Of a stretch of DNA of 64,000 bases, positions 1 through 11,428 are shown piece after piece (position 1 is the first letter of the stretch; each line of letters opens with the position of its first letter). Below the pieces are notes generated by a model, which searched no databases, was not told the origin of the DNA, and saw nothing but the letters and a program-made list of their open reading frames with translations. A program made the position numbers and the translations under genes. The DNA is from Pilaira anomala (Eukaryota > Mucoromycota > Mucoromycetes > Mucorales > Mucoraceae). The stretch lies in contig JAIXMQ010000009.1 in the NCBI GenBank assembly GCA_025716855.1, positions 248,001-312,000 on the forward strand. The letters are read 5' to 3'.

Positions 1-2769
1 ACCACCAACAGAAGGAGGAGCAGGTGTTTCACTCTTGGGAGTTTCTATTTCATGATCCTTCAACTTGAAAGCAGGTGCACTTTGGGTATTAATCTTTTCT
101 AACGCAGTAGCAATATCTTGGAAATAACTATCATGGTTTAACTTATCAAGTGGAGTACCTAAAGATTTACCACCAAAGACACTCTTACGACGAGGAGTCC
201 TTGCACCACCAGGAGTTTTAGCTCCACCAGGTGTATGAATACCTCCAGGAGAAGTGACATTTGATTCATTAAATCCAAGACGTTTGTGACTATTATGGTC
301 CTTGCGAAGATAAGTCTTGTTGGTTGATAAAATATTGCTCCAGTCTACATCGGGCTTATTGATCAAGAAGTCCAAGGATTCAATGTTACTGGTGTTGACA
401 GTTTCTGTTAATCGGGAGAGACGAATACGGACACCGTTACATTCACCAGATCTCAAGTTCATAAAGAAGTTGAGTAAGTTCTTCTTGGATACATCAGCTG
501 TTAAGAGAGCGTTGGCTAAGCCTTCATTACTGACGTTATGATTAGAAGGTCCCTTGTTTGTAATGTCACCCAACATGGCATTGGTCAAGACAATGGTTAA
601 AGTAGGACGACCAGGGAAGAACCAGTTAGAATTAGTAAATGTTAATTCGGATTCAATAGTAGAAACTAAATAATCTGGATCAGAGTTAAGGTAGAAGGAA
701 TCAACATCCATGAATTGAGGAGTGAAAGCATAGACGTGACCTTCAATACGATAAAGACGAGAAGTAGCTAAAGTACCGACGGGATGGTTAGGTCTACCGG
801 ATAACTCAAGCTTGTTGTTTTGACCCAATGCACTATATACATCTACAAGAGCTTGAGGAGGTAATACAGTGAAACTGGATGAAATTTGATCAATGGATTG
901 TGTCTCGAGACCATAAGTAGATAAAGTCTTTTGTAATTCTTCATTTTCAGATAAAAGGACAACTTGAACAACATGATCTGATTTTTCACCCTTGACACCA
1001 TAACGACGACCTAAAGGATCTAATTCAGAAGGAGACAACAAGTTTTCATAAATCATATTTCCGAGCAAGTAAAGAGAGAGAGCCCAAACAAGTGGAGTAT
1101 TGTCATTAGGAATTCTCTTTTGAGAATGAGGGTTCTTCTTTTCTGCCTCAATTGATTCAGCGGGAACGTAGTACAATTCAGGTACAAGGGGAATATGAAG
1201 ATCAGCAGGGGCAGTAGAGAGATCAAGCGAGGCAGTACGACAAGGAGCACTAGGACGACGACTGTTACCTTCCTTTTTATAATCCTCTGGTGGTCTTGGG
1301 TTCTCAGGATCCCAGAGAGAAGAATCAATGGTAACGAAATCAAGTTTCTTGCGATATTCTTCTGCTTGATCCATGTTATCAGTGAATAAACCTTCCAAAA
1401 CCATATAAGTAAAGAAAAGAGGCCATTCAGACTCAATGTTCTCAAACACCTTTAATTCACTATCGTTGTAATGAAGACGTGTATGATCTTCAACTACAGT
1501 TTGATGACCATCACGTAAGAAACGTTTCCAGCCGTAACGACCTTCTAATTTCTTTTTGGCGTCTTCTCGTGTACGTTCAATGAGTTCAGGGTTTTCAACG
1601 GCGAATGCGGGGAATCCAATCACGGATAATACGGAGCCATCTACTTCCTTAGAGTTGGATTCTCTAGGTAATACACTTTGTAAAGTAATTTTGTTACGTG
1701 TCATTTCATCTGGTAATACGTAAATAGTCTAATTTGAAACATTAAGGTTTTAGTTGTTGTTTTTTTTGTTAGTAATTGGATAATTATAACTTACGGAAGA
1801 TGGACTACCACGAGCACCAAATAAGTTTACACCATTGATTGCTTTAAGAGCAGCGTATGCCATACCAATTGAAGAAGAGTTCAATTCAGGTTCACCATGA
1901 TTACTTTTATCACCACGTTCCCAAATACCGAAATCCGGTGTACGATAAGCACCTATTTGTTTTTTTTTTTTTTGTTTTTTAGCTAAACGTCCTTATGAAT
2001 TAACATATAAAATACTTACGTTCAATATAAAAGACTAAATTTTGAATGAAATCAACTTCGTCCTGAGTATAAATAATACTGAAACCACTTGTAGTCATAT
2101 CAGCTAAAGCAACTAAAAAGAAACTGGTAGCATCAATTTGGAGATGACCCCATTCCTTATCACCTACAACAGTTGCACCTGTCTTTGTGTTGTATTTAGC
2201 GTGAAGTGAGTCCAAAATGTTTTGTGTCTTTTTGAATTTTTCTACTTTGGGTGCTTGACGCATCATTGAGAATAAAATACCACGCATTAACTTAACAACC
2301 GCGTGTTCAAGTTCGACTATATACGTGATTTTGATTTTTAGTTTTTTTTTTGTTTTTACTTGTTTATAAAATATAAAAATAAAAAACTTACAAGCTCTTC
2401 CAGTCGTATCATCAATTCTTCTATATGCTAAAGCAAGACCAAATACACAATAGATTGAATACACGTTATCTCTATAAAAATATATTTATATTTAGCCACA
2501 CAAAAAAAAATAAACATTGCATCTCTTTGTCTTATTCTTACCTAACCCAAGCATCTGTATAATCACCATGTGTCTATATATGTATATATTATATTCAATT
2601 AATATGAACCAAAAAAAAAAAAACTCTCTATATAACTTACAGTGATAGCAACGGAAGCAGGAATCAAACCACTAGCGGCATTTTGTTTGGATAAAACAGT
2701 TGTATTGATCACTTGATAATAATACTCAAGCCTCTCTAATGAATGTTTTCTATCATAAGTTGATTTCAT
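1..2769 (-). CDS. Phosphorylase b kinase regulatory subunit (alpha/beta type), 5' part; gene runs off the left edge
   Basis: Regulatory subunit of the glycogen phosphorylase kinase family, with a GH15-like (glucoamylase-fold) N-terminal region. Exons on the minus strand: 2641-2769, 2542-2573, 2392-2471, 2020-2316, 1795-1952 and 1-1728; every junction has GT..AG ends and phase is kept for 808 codons without a stop. Family hallmarks appear in order: [99 protein letters not shown]. These match animal PHKA/PHKB closely. The C-terminal calmodulin-binding part lies outside the window. The last visible part is a Thr/Pro/Gly-rich stretch with repeated TPGG motifs, where the animal proteins carry their variable linker. 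In animals the subunit confers calcium/phosphorylation control on glycogen breakdown; a matching role here is inference. Confidence 0.88.
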
Positions 2770-4349
2770 CTTTCCCTTTGTTTATAGAATAATAAAAAAG
2801 AAAAATTTGAAGAAGGAAAAAGAAGAAAAAAAACATACCGCAAGTGCCTTTTTATACAACAACAAGAAAAGCGGAAGGTATAAAATCTTGAAGAACCGAC
2901 TATCATTTTCCAGATTTAGTTTTTTTTTTTTTTTTGCATTGTTTATGCTGATAAGAAAAATATCTAAATGTTACAATATAAATTATTACGTTTCTATTTA
3001 TTTAATATCTTTAGAACGTCATGAGAACTTTTTTTTTTTATATATATATAAAGGTCCTGTAAACATCTTGCTTTTGTTTTTGTTTTTATTTTATTTTTAC
3101 CAACTTAGTTACACCAATGACGACAGATGAACGTTTTAACGCATCGATAAGAATATGATTTGCTGTAAAAAAGGAGGGAAAAAAAAAAGGCTTAAAGGGT
3201 TACATCATTTTAAACAATACACCACCCACTGGAGATTTTTGTTCTTTTCTTCTGTGCTTATCTGGTTACGAAAAAACCGATCTGTTTGTCTCACCATACT
3301 CTATTCTCTCGTCATAAAGTCTAGACAATTCACATAACTTTAATGAAAAGCAATTATAAAAAAAAAAGGGCTAACGTGATCACCAGTAACAAAAGTAAAC
3401 TTTATACTTAAAAAAAAAAAAAGGTACGCTAAATAATCTAAAACATCAAATACAATGACTTATTTTAATGAATGTTGCTTTACTTTCTCGCTTTGTAAGA
3501 GATGACAATTTTCTTTTTTTCCCGGTATATCCAGCTAGCAAAATTGATCCAAGTAACCTTTCTGAGATTCAATCCAATCTCTCTTTTTCGTTCACTTGAC
3601 TGCATCTGTGGAAAATAGAGACTTTTTGCTTCCGAAAAAAGAATGAAAAAAGAAAAACCTTAATTATGTAGACAATCTGGAAATCATGAATTGTATAATT
3701 ATATTGCCTAGACTTTAAACAATCATCTGCACGATAGGATTATGCGTAAATAAATAGTATTGTATACGTGTTTCGTACATTTTATTCACGTCCGTTTTTA
3801 ATTTTTGTGATCCTGTTTACACTTGTTCAATACATAAAAGTGTATATGTACAAAAGAAGAAATATAGTTATCGTAACCAGTCTCAATGGTAAGAGATATA
3901 CTATATAGAGCCATGCTCTCTCTCTCTTTTTTTTTCATTTAAAATTTACAGCGTACTTACAAAACACCTATCCAATAGGTCTCCTCTGATTAAGAAAAAA
4001 AAAAGTAGGCGATGCAAGTCTAACTTGATTCTCTTAGTATCTTAAATACCCAAGAGAGAGATGGATACCATCCGACTGGAAACTTATTTTTTTCGGGCGT
4101 GTTTTCAAAAGTTAAACACTACTTTTTATCAATTATGATAATTGTATTGTAACATCTTTAATGTGTCTTTAGGCGTTCCTTTTTTTTAAAACATGTGAGT
4201 AAACTATAAAAGATCTCCTTACAATTACAGACTTATATTACCAATTTTTGTTTACTATTTTATCTTTCATCAATATAGCTTGCTTCAAAACTTGTGTATA
4301 AGCTCTATATAGCAGCAAATAATATAATAAAATGGATCAAATGCCGATT
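2770..4349. other. Intergenic, AT-rich, no gene seen
   Basis: About 1.6 kb between divergent genes. It holds poly-A/T runs, short AT microsatellites (for example near 3040) and a CT run near 3920. Small open frames are low-complexity Lys/Phe/Tyr strings without family features, so I call no gene. Promoters of the flanking genes must lie here, but no specific element is recognised. Confidence 0.6.
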
Positions 4350-4545
4350 TAAACACTTGGCTATAGTATCGCTTTTTTCTTTATAAAAAAAAAGACTTGA
4401 TTAAGGTCAATGGGCACGTAGTGTGGTATAGGAGCTTTACTACCGAATTGTAATGGTAAAAAAAAAAATTGGGTAATATTGGAGGGAGGAGGATGGGGTT
4501 TCAGGTATTAGGAAATCCAAGTGGGTGATGATATTTAACTTTCCC
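4350..4545 (-). mobile_element. Truncated copy of a dispersed MITE (family with TTAA-flanked ends)
   Basis: The stretch from about 4354 (CTTGGCTATAG) through TTAAGGTCAATGGGCAC to GTGGGTGATGATATTTAAC aligns with the reverse complement of the left half of the MITE at 14856-15194: same order of GATTAAGGTCAA, AGGAGCT.TACTA, AATGGTAAAAAAA, TATTAGGAAATC and GTGGGTGATG. Only the middle and one arm are recognisable. The outer end finishes close to TTAA as in other copies. Confidence 0.6.
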
Positions 4546-4842
4546 CAAAAGTATGTTGTTTTAAATACCTATAGTTATTCTCGAAAGATTTGCCTGAAAT
4601 TACTCTTATTTCACCGTATATATGTATATTGTATTACATAGCTGAAAAGTAATCCTATTATCTTATTCTTGTGCATCAGATGAATCCAAACTTACGAAGC
4701 TAGGAATCGCAAGTTCTTGATCTAAGTGATACATATCCACGCACCAAACAGCCACAGTGACTGTCGAAATAACCTTTTTTCGAGAAAGAAAAGAAGAAAA
4801 AAAAAAAGGAGCTTTGGATATTTTCACTTTATAGAAAATACC

Positions 4843-5949
4843 ATGTCTGACATAGAAGAAGGAGGAGGAAAGAAGAAGGGAGGACAAAGAGGAAACAAGA
4901 AGAATGGTGGAGATAAAAAAAAGCCAGCTTTATCCAAAAAGAAAGAAAAGGAGTTGCAAAGACAAGTCGAAAAACGTAATGCAGTTATGACAGCTTTTAA
5001 CCGATACTATGAAGAAGAATGGGGAGCTGAACGTTGGCCTAAACTGTTAGAGGCTTTAAAGAAACCTGTGCGTCATTGTATGATGATGAACAAGTACGCT
5101 AATGCCGAAGAAATTAAACTCAAGTTGAAAGATTCCTTGTCCGATTTAACCATGTTGGACTTTGTCAGTATCCCTTGTTATGCATCCAAATCCTGCTCTC
5201 GATTCCCTCAACCTTCCAAGGACAGTAACAACCTCACGGATTATTATATTTTAGATGCAGGTTCAGTATTGGCTACAGAGGCATTGGATATTCAACCGGA
5301 TGATCACGTTTTGGATATTTGTGCTGCACCAGGTGGAAAGACATTGTCTGTTTTACAACGTTTAGATAAACAATACGGTCGTTTAACATCAAATGAAATT
5401 GCTTCAGATCGTAGACGAAGATTGAGACAGGTAATTGAATCTTATATCCCACCAGATGTTGTAGAGGAAGTGAGTACGGTCGTTGGAAAGGATGGTACAA
5501 GATACTATGGTGAACCAGAACAGTACGATAAAGTCTTATTAGATGCTCCTTGTTCCTCTGAACGTCATTTGTTGCATGATGAAAAAGAATTTGAACTTTG
5601 GTCTCCTAAACGTTCGATCGTCAATGCTAATCGACAATTGTCTATTTTGAAAGCTGCAGTTCATTCTGTTCGTATTGATGGTGTTGTATTATATGCTACT
5701 TGTTCCATCAGTTCCTTAGAAAATGATAAGGTGATTGAGAAAATGATGAAAAAGGGTAAAATCCCAATTGAACCTGTCAAAATGAAATTAACTATTGGTG
5801 AAAGAACAAAGTACGGTATCATCATCACACCTGATAAAACTGATGGCTGGGGTCCTCTGTACTTTTCATTAGTTAGAAGAACTGGTGAATCTAAAGAGAG
5901 TATGTACGGTGATCAAGAAGATGAAGATGACGAAAATGATGATGCTTAA
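4843..5949 (+). CDS. NOP2/Sun (RsmB) family RNA cytosine-5 methyltransferase, NSUN3/NSUN4-like
   Basis: Intronless, 368 residues. SAM-dependent methylation of cytosine C5 in RNA. Visible family motifs: SAM-binding motif I DICAAPGGKT (about 162-171), motif IV DAPCSSERH with the PC-Cys used for product release, and motif VI ATCSISSLEN with the TCS catalytic cysteine. FNRYYEEEWGAERWP followed by a MMMNKYAN-type segment resembles the N-terminal part of the mitochondrial NSUN3/NSUN4 enzymes, as does the absence of a PUA domain. The first 50 residues are Lys/Gly rich (GGGKKKGGQRGNKKNGG), not a classical mitochondrial presequence; the C-terminus is acidic. The start at 4843 is chosen because the in-frame upstream ATG at 4726 adds a Lys/Arg-rich stretch from an A-rich leader. 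The RNA target (mitochondrial tRNA or rRNA) cannot be told from sequence. Confidence 0.85.
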   Translation: MSDIEEGGGKKKGGQRGNKKNGGDKKKPALSKKKEKELQRQVEKRNAVMTAFNRYYEEEWGAERWPKLLEALKKPVRHCMMMNKYANAEEIKLKLKDSLSDLTMLDFVSIPCYASKSCSRFPQPSKDSNNLTDYYILDAGSVLATEALDIQPDDHVLDICAAPGGKTLSVLQRLDKQYGRLTSNEIASDRRRRLRQVIESYIPPDVVEEVSTVVGKDGTRYYGEPEQYDKVLLDAPCSSERHLLHDEKEFELWSPKRSIVNANRQLSILKAAVHSVRIDGVVLYATCSISSLENDKVIEKMMKKGKIPIEPVKMKLTIGERTKYGIIITPDKTDGWGPLYFSLVRRTGESKESMYGDQEDEDDENDDA

Positions 5950-6094
5950 TACTTTATCTCAAAAGCGATGTACAAATAGACTATAAACTGGATTCTAAAT
6001 ACCAAAATAAAATACTCTACAATTCATTTTTTTTTTACATACATACATAAATTTATATATGCAATTCTTTAAATTTTGTGAAATACAGTTACTG

Positions 6095-6530
6095 AATTTC
6101 TCACATATTCATTGATGGTACCAGTATACATTTTAGATGTTTTTTTTTGTAAAACCCAATGAAGGGTTCAATATCTGTACCTGGACCAATTAAGATCAAA
6201 GGTCGCTCTGCCTCGGTTAGGTAAATTGAATGTCTTGTCATTATGACGATTAAACATGAGTATCTTAATACCAAGTTTAGATATATCAATCTGTTCGTTT
6301 GTATCTTTGGTATGACTAGGAACTAAATTCGTAATATGATCTAACTAAGATGTGGCAACACCCTTATATTGGACTTACCGCCTGATGTAATATATTCAAC
6401 TACATTAAAAGCAAAACGGATCTTTTTTCCTTGACGTTTCAAAGTTTTGAATCCTATTGATAAAAATTATATCTTTATACCTAGAATGCATTAAATCAAT
6501 TGTTCCAAAGTTACCTTAAAAGATTGTATG
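6095..6530 (-). pseudogene. Decayed fragment of a methionine-synthase-reductase-like diflavin oxidoreductase
   Basis: Minus-strand translation in mixed frames gives pieces of the FAD/NADPH reductase module in the right order: KIRFAFNVVEYITSGG (about 6440-6380), a KGVATS piece ending in a stop, then after a frame change ERPLILIGPGTDIEPFIGF (about 6220-6150). In working enzymes the last motif reads like IIMVGPGTGIAPFIGF; here Gly and Ala of GTGIAPF are replaced by Asp and Glu. Frame breaks and in-frame stops rule out a working product. The RFAFNVVEY segment favours methionine synthase reductase over P450 reductase, with modest certainty. Confidence 0.6.
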
Positions 6531-7288
6531 TAGAGGACAATTCATTCTGGTTTTTTTTTTCAAAAATAAGCTACATAGTAGTTAAAACTTGTTTCCAAAA
6601 ACAGTGGGATATTTAGTATGTGTTCATTTGAAGGTGAAAGAGAATAAAATGGTAACTAATAATGCAAGATCGAAACATTCTCCAAAAGCAAAAAGAGGCC
6701 ATTTTTGTACGAGCCACAATCGAGCTTTTTTTTTTAGGTTAAATAGACACAAGCTTTCTGAACACAAATAAAACGTCATCGTACTTCAAAAGTAAGTGTC
6801 GATCAGGGCAATTTACGACTGTAGACATATCTTTTTATTAGGAAACTCGTACATGCTTATTTGAGCTTTATATTGACATTATATCAATATATGTGGTATT
6901 TGTAAGCACGTACTTTCATTAACTTTCTTTGTAGCCAGCTCATTGGTCGCGTCCAAGATAAATCCCAAGTCTTAAATGTATATATTAGAGGAATAGAGTT
7001 TGTAAGACCGAGATAAACCCGGGAATGGAGATATAAAACAAAATGCGTTTGCTTTATCTTTTTCCGTAGTTTGAGAAACATATTATTTCATCTTCTCTGA
7101 AAGTTAAGATAAAAATGAGTATCCCGTAAAGTAACTCTTTATTTTACAACTTCTTTATCTTTAAAAATTACATTTTTGAGCTCCCCAACAAAAAGATAAA
7201 ATATGTCGGTAACTTAAAAAAAAACAAAAGTATATCGTAACTGGGGAAAGGTATATTTTTATAGTTTTATTATACACTGTATTTTCAT
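6531..7288. other. Intergenic, no supported gene
   Basis: About 760 bases between the reductase relic and the OHCU decarboxylase gene. A 65-codon minus-strand frame (6884-7081) has non-repetitive composition (SWTRPMSWLQRKLMKVRAYK) but no family features, so it could be another relic. Nothing else is recognised. Confidence 0.45.
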
Positions 7289-7825
7289 TTAGATTTTACT
7301 TTCAGTAGCCTTCTTTAAACGATCCTTAGCAATCAACATCATATCTGTAATACCAGTATAAAGTTCCTTTTCACGATCATTGGCAGCCATACGTTCCTTG
7401 ATTATAGGAATGATTTGATAACGTGGGCGACCAGCGACAAACACGACAAACTTGAAACCATATTGATCCTCATACTCTTGATTTAACTTTGCTAACTCGG
7501 CATTTACCTTTTCATCTTCAGCAGAGACATTACCTTGAGTAGAGCTGTAACCTTGTTCCTTTAAAGAATTAGCAGACAAACCAACCTTGGAAGCACCAAT
7601 ACGAGGATGGGCGTTCATGACCTCGAGCTTTTCTTCCTTACTCAACTCATCACCAAGACAGACCTTTTCAGCATAATCAATCAATTGCAAGTAAGAGGTG
7701 TAAGGACGAGCAGCTAAAAGACGTTTAGCTAATGGAGGTGCAGTTTCGAAAAGTGTGTTGACTGCCTCGATGAAGTTTTCAGAGGACTCCTTGTTTAATT
7801 GTTCAATAGATGGAAGAGATGCCAT
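7289..7825 (-). CDS. OHCU decarboxylase (2-oxo-4-hydroxy-4-carboxy-5-ureidoimidazoline decarboxylase)
   Basis: Intronless, 178 residues, the usual single-domain length. The enzyme turns OHCU into S-allantoin, the last step of the uricase pathway of purine breakdown. Motifs seen: N-terminal FIEAVNTLFETAPPLAKRL, the active-site-region NAHPRIG (about 70-76), and NQEYEDQYGFKFVVFVAGR followed by the Arg-rich turn. The C-terminus is ESKI; SKI is a plausible PTS1 peroxisome import signal, which fits the peroxisomal location of fungal uricase (inference). Divergent from citrate synthase; the shared 5' region of about 390 bases is T-rich. No uricase or HIU hydrolase gene is present in the window. Confidence 0.92.
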   Translation of the reverse strand: MASLPSIEQLNKESSENFIEAVNTLFETAPPLAKRLLAARPYTSYLQLIDYAEKVCLGDELSKEEKLEVMNAHPRIGASKVGLSANSLKEQGYSSTQGNVSAEDEKVNAELAKLNQEYEDQYGFKFVVFVAGRPRYQIIPIIKERMAANDREKELYTGITDMMLIAKDRLKKATESKI

Positions 7826-8216
7826 TTTTTTTTTTTTTTATTTGATATAGTAAATTGAAAAGAAAAAAGAAAGAAAAAGGGGAATGATAACAAAGTTCAC
7901 TTTATAACTGAAAATAAAAATATAGAGTTTTTGTGACCATTAATATATTTAGCTCTATTTCTTCATGTTATTTTTTTATATATATACTCGTCAGTACTTT
8001 CCAAATGAAGAAACAATAAGAGAGAATTTTTTTTTTCCTGCAAAAAATACCCTTCAAATTGTATGAAACAAAAGTCCCTTTACATCCCATAACATAAAAG
8101 TTTTTTTTTTAAAATCCCGTAAGATTCTTCTGTTTAAATAGGTTTGAGCCATTTCCATATTTCACACTTCTTCTTTTTTCTTTTATTAAGAAATTTTTTA
8201 AAAGTCTTTCTTAACT

Positions 8217-9819
8217 ATGTCACTAATCCGTTCATTGTCCAAGGTAAATAAATATTAAAGCGAGTAAACAAATAAACAAATAATGTGAAGTAACACACGT
8301 GGTGTCACATTAGCTGACTGCCTCTCAAGGCAATCGTATGGCTCCAGCCATCGCCATCGGTGCTACTCGCGCCTATTCATCAAAAGTCAAGGTAAATCTT
8401 TTCAAAGTCTAGAAAAACATTTTATAAAATATTAATCTATCTGTATAGAGCTTAAAGGAGCGCTTATCAGAAATTATTCCCGAAAAGCAAGCTGAAGTAA
8501 AAGCCTTCAAAAAAGGATATGGTTCTAAATCACTTGGTGAGGTCACTGTCGATCAAGCCTATGGTGGTATGAGAGGCATTAAAGGTCTTATTTGGGAAGG
8601 ATCTGTGTTGGATTCCGAAGAAGGCATTCGATTCCGGGGTATGACTATCCCCGAATGTCAAAAGGCATTACCTGCTGCTCACCCAGGTGGAGAACCACTT
8701 CCTGAATCTTTGTTTTGGTTATTGGTCACTGGTGAAGTACCTACCCATGAACAAGCCAAACATCTCTCTGAAGAATGGGCATCTCGTGCTACTATTCCTA
8801 AATTTGTTGAAGAATTAATTGATCAGTGTCCCAAGACTCTTCACCCTATGTCTCAATTCTCTATTGCTCTTAACGCTCTTCAGCACGATTCTCACTTTGC
8901 CAAGGCTTACACTTCTGGTATTCATAAGTCTCAATACTGGGATCCTACTTTCGAGGATACCATGGACTTGATTGCCAAGTTGCCGAACGTTGCTGCTCGT
9001 ATTTATCGTAATGTCTACAAGGATGGCAAGCTTCCAAAGATTGATGCTCATAAAGATTACTCGTATAATTTCTCTAAGCTCTTGGGATATGAAAAGAATG
9101 AAGAGTTTGTTGAATTGATGCGTCTGTACTTGACTATTCATTCTGATCATGAAGGTGGTAATGTCTCTGCCCATACGTAAGTTGATTTAATATATATGAA
9201 ATGTAATATTTTTGTTTTACTAAAAAAATTTATTTAAATGCTTAGAACTCATTTGGTCGGTTCAGCTTTATCTGATCCTTACCTTTCATTTGCAGCTGGT
9301 TTGAACGGTTTAGCAGGCCCACTTCATGGATTGGCCAATCAAGAAGTGCTTCGTTGGACATTAAAGATGAAGGATACGATTGGTATTGATGCAGATGAAG
9401 AAAAGATCAAAAAGTATCTTTGGGATACTTTAAACGGTGGTCAAGTTGTACCTGGTTTCGGCCATGCTGTCTTGCGTAAGACCGATCCTCGTTATACTGC
9501 TCAACGTGAATTCGCATTAAAACATTTACCTGATGACCCTTTGTTTGGTTTGGTATCCAAGTTGTACCATATTATTCCTGGTGTATTGACAGAACATGGA
9601 AAGACCAAGAACCCATGGCCTAATGTTGATGCTCACTCTGGTGTTCTTTTGCAATATTATGGTTTGACTGAACAAGATTATTATACTGTTCTCTTTGGTG
9701 TCTCTCGCGCACTTGGTGTTACTTCACAATTGATTTGGGATCGTGCTCTTGGCTTCCCTCTTGAACGTCCCAAGTCTTACTCGACTGATTACCTCAAGAA
9801 AATGTTTGGTGCTAGTTAA
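8217..9819 (+). CDS. CIT1: Citrate synthase, mitochondrial
   Basis: Condenses oxaloacetate and acetyl-CoA to citrate in the TCA cycle. Four exons: 8217-8243, 8314-8391, 8449-9176 and 9246-9819, giving 468 residues, normal for the family. The N-terminus ([14 protein letters not shown], then [14 protein letters not shown]) is Arg/Ser rich with a typical RAYSS cleavage context for a matrix presequence. Catalytic regions are clear: [13 protein letters not shown] spanning the exon 3/4 junction, [30 protein letters not shown] with the active-site His, and [10 protein letters not shown] with the catalytic Asp. The C-terminus (MFGAS) is not a PTS1, so this is not the peroxisomal isoform. The first coding exon is only 27 nt. 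Confidence 0.95.
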
Positions 9820-10042
9820 ATGCAAACAAACAAACACATGTAAAAAAAAACAAACATTGTAAATAACACATAAATTCAATAAAAAGCATTATATGCAAGT
9901 AACTTTTTGTTTATTTATACTTTTTGATAAACCGCCTTATCATCAACAAATGATGTATTACAGGTCACTTGACATCTAAAAATAAATAAAATAAAAACGA
10001 TATGGTTCTCTCTTTTATCTTTCTTTTTTAAACTTAAATACA

Positions 10043-11173
10043 ATGAGTGCTCAAGAGAATTTCCATGTTGTTATTCGAATTGCAGGTCAAAGACCAAAAG
10101 GCTTTGTAGAACCACCTACTGTAAAAAAAGAGAGAGAGAGAAAGACGAAAGAATAAAGTAAATAGACGAAATGATACTCATCTAATCTCTATTAGATTAT
10201 TTGGACAGATGAAATGGAACATAAACTATGGCAGTACATTGCTCAAAAGAACACAGATTGTAACTTCCAAATAAATAAATAAATAAAAAGTTGACAAGTC
10301 TTAACGATAAAAAAAATAAAAATAAAAATAGGGAATCTTATTGCAGAACAACTCGGTGTACCTACTTCCTATATCGTTCGCCATGCAGCTTTTATTTACG
10401 AAACTCAACTTCGTGGCATTCACCAACAATTAAGAATCAATGCGAATAATACTAGTATGAGTCGTAATAGTGCCAAAAGCCCTACACCTTCACTGAAAAG
10501 ACCAAGTAAGAGTACCTCGCATTAAAAAGAAAAAGAAAATCTCCTCTAATGATTTTTTTTTTTTTTTTGGGTTATAGCTTCGGTTAGATATTCAGATACA
10601 TTTCATCAACAAGAAGTTATACAAGAGAACACAAATAACGAGTCGTATACTGGAACTATGACACGATCTCCTTCACAAAGTTTATATAAAAGTACTTCAA
10701 GTCGGTTAAATTCGAAAGAAATAGTAAATGATGAAGAAGAAAGTAAAGAAGACAAAGAAGACGAAGAAGACGATCACAGCGATAAAGAAGATATAGAGGA
10801 AAGAGAAGTAGACGAGGATGAAGAGGAAGAAGAAGAAGAAGAAGAATTTGGTAGTCAATTCGAGCGTATGCGATCTCAAGTGGAAAAACCAGCATTTTCG
10901 CTTAAGCGATTAGAAGGTAGTACTTTAGCTACGAGTCGTTTAAATATCTCGAGTTCAATACAAAACTTGAGAAAAGGTACAAGTGATAGTGAATCCGCCA
11001 CTGTATCACCGAAAAAGACTTTATCGCCACAATCCACTGCGCCTGGATCAGTGAATGAAAGTACGATTAATTCAAGCACTTCTTCATTTAGTGATATATC
11101 TGAATCCTCTGTCACACAATCTGCTATGGAAGATGCCTTCTTGTCAAATTTTAATCACGGATCTAAACTGTAA
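10043..11173 (+). CDS. ATG29: Autophagy protein Atg29
   Basis: Subunit of the Atg17-Atg31-Atg29 scaffold that starts autophagosome formation at the phagophore assembly site. Exons 10043-10120, 10196-10259, 10332-10505 and 10578-11173 give 303 residues. The N-terminal 80 residues carry the family domain: HVVIRIAGQRPKGFVEPP, IWTDEMEHKLWQYI, NTDWNLIAEQLGVP and RHAAFIYETQLRGI. The junction after DW (codon split T|GG at 10259/10332) is supported by the conserved DWxxLAxxL pattern. After about residue 110 the protein is predicted disordered: Ser/Thr rich, with a long Glu/Asp tract near the middle. This matches Atg29, whose C-terminal half is unstructured and phosphorylated (established for yeast). 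Splice choices rest on phase plus similarity. Confidence 0.85.
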
Positions 11174-11428
11174 ATATGTTAATATTTATGCAATTATGGA
11201 CTTTTTTTTCTAACTCCACGCATTATGTATTTTTTTTTTAGGTCATTTTTAAGCTTATCTCGCAAATACAGAGATTGAAATAAATAAATAAAAACGTATA
11301 CCAACTTTATAAAATGAAATAGCTTTTATTTTTATATGTCAAATATTTTCTTGTGTTTTTTGTACAAAAGGGTGTTGTTGTTGATAAAGTTGTTCAGTGT
11401 CGGATCTAGCGAGATACAAATCAAAAAT

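Noticed and set aside
1053..1445. 130-codon minus frame within the phosphorylase kinase gene
   Set aside because: It is another frame of the same strand inside exon 6; the correct frame encodes [17 protein letters not shown] and matches the family.
2807..3337. Plus-strand frames of 107 and 60 codons upstream of the phosphorylase kinase gene
   Set aside because: Composed of Lys/Phe/Tyr runs from A/T tracts, with no start context or similarity.
8569..9819. Two adjacent open frames that could be two citrate synthase-like genes
   Set aside because: A GTAAGT donor at 9177 and TTAG acceptor at 9242-9245 join them in phase through AHT-THLVGS, so they are exons of one gene.
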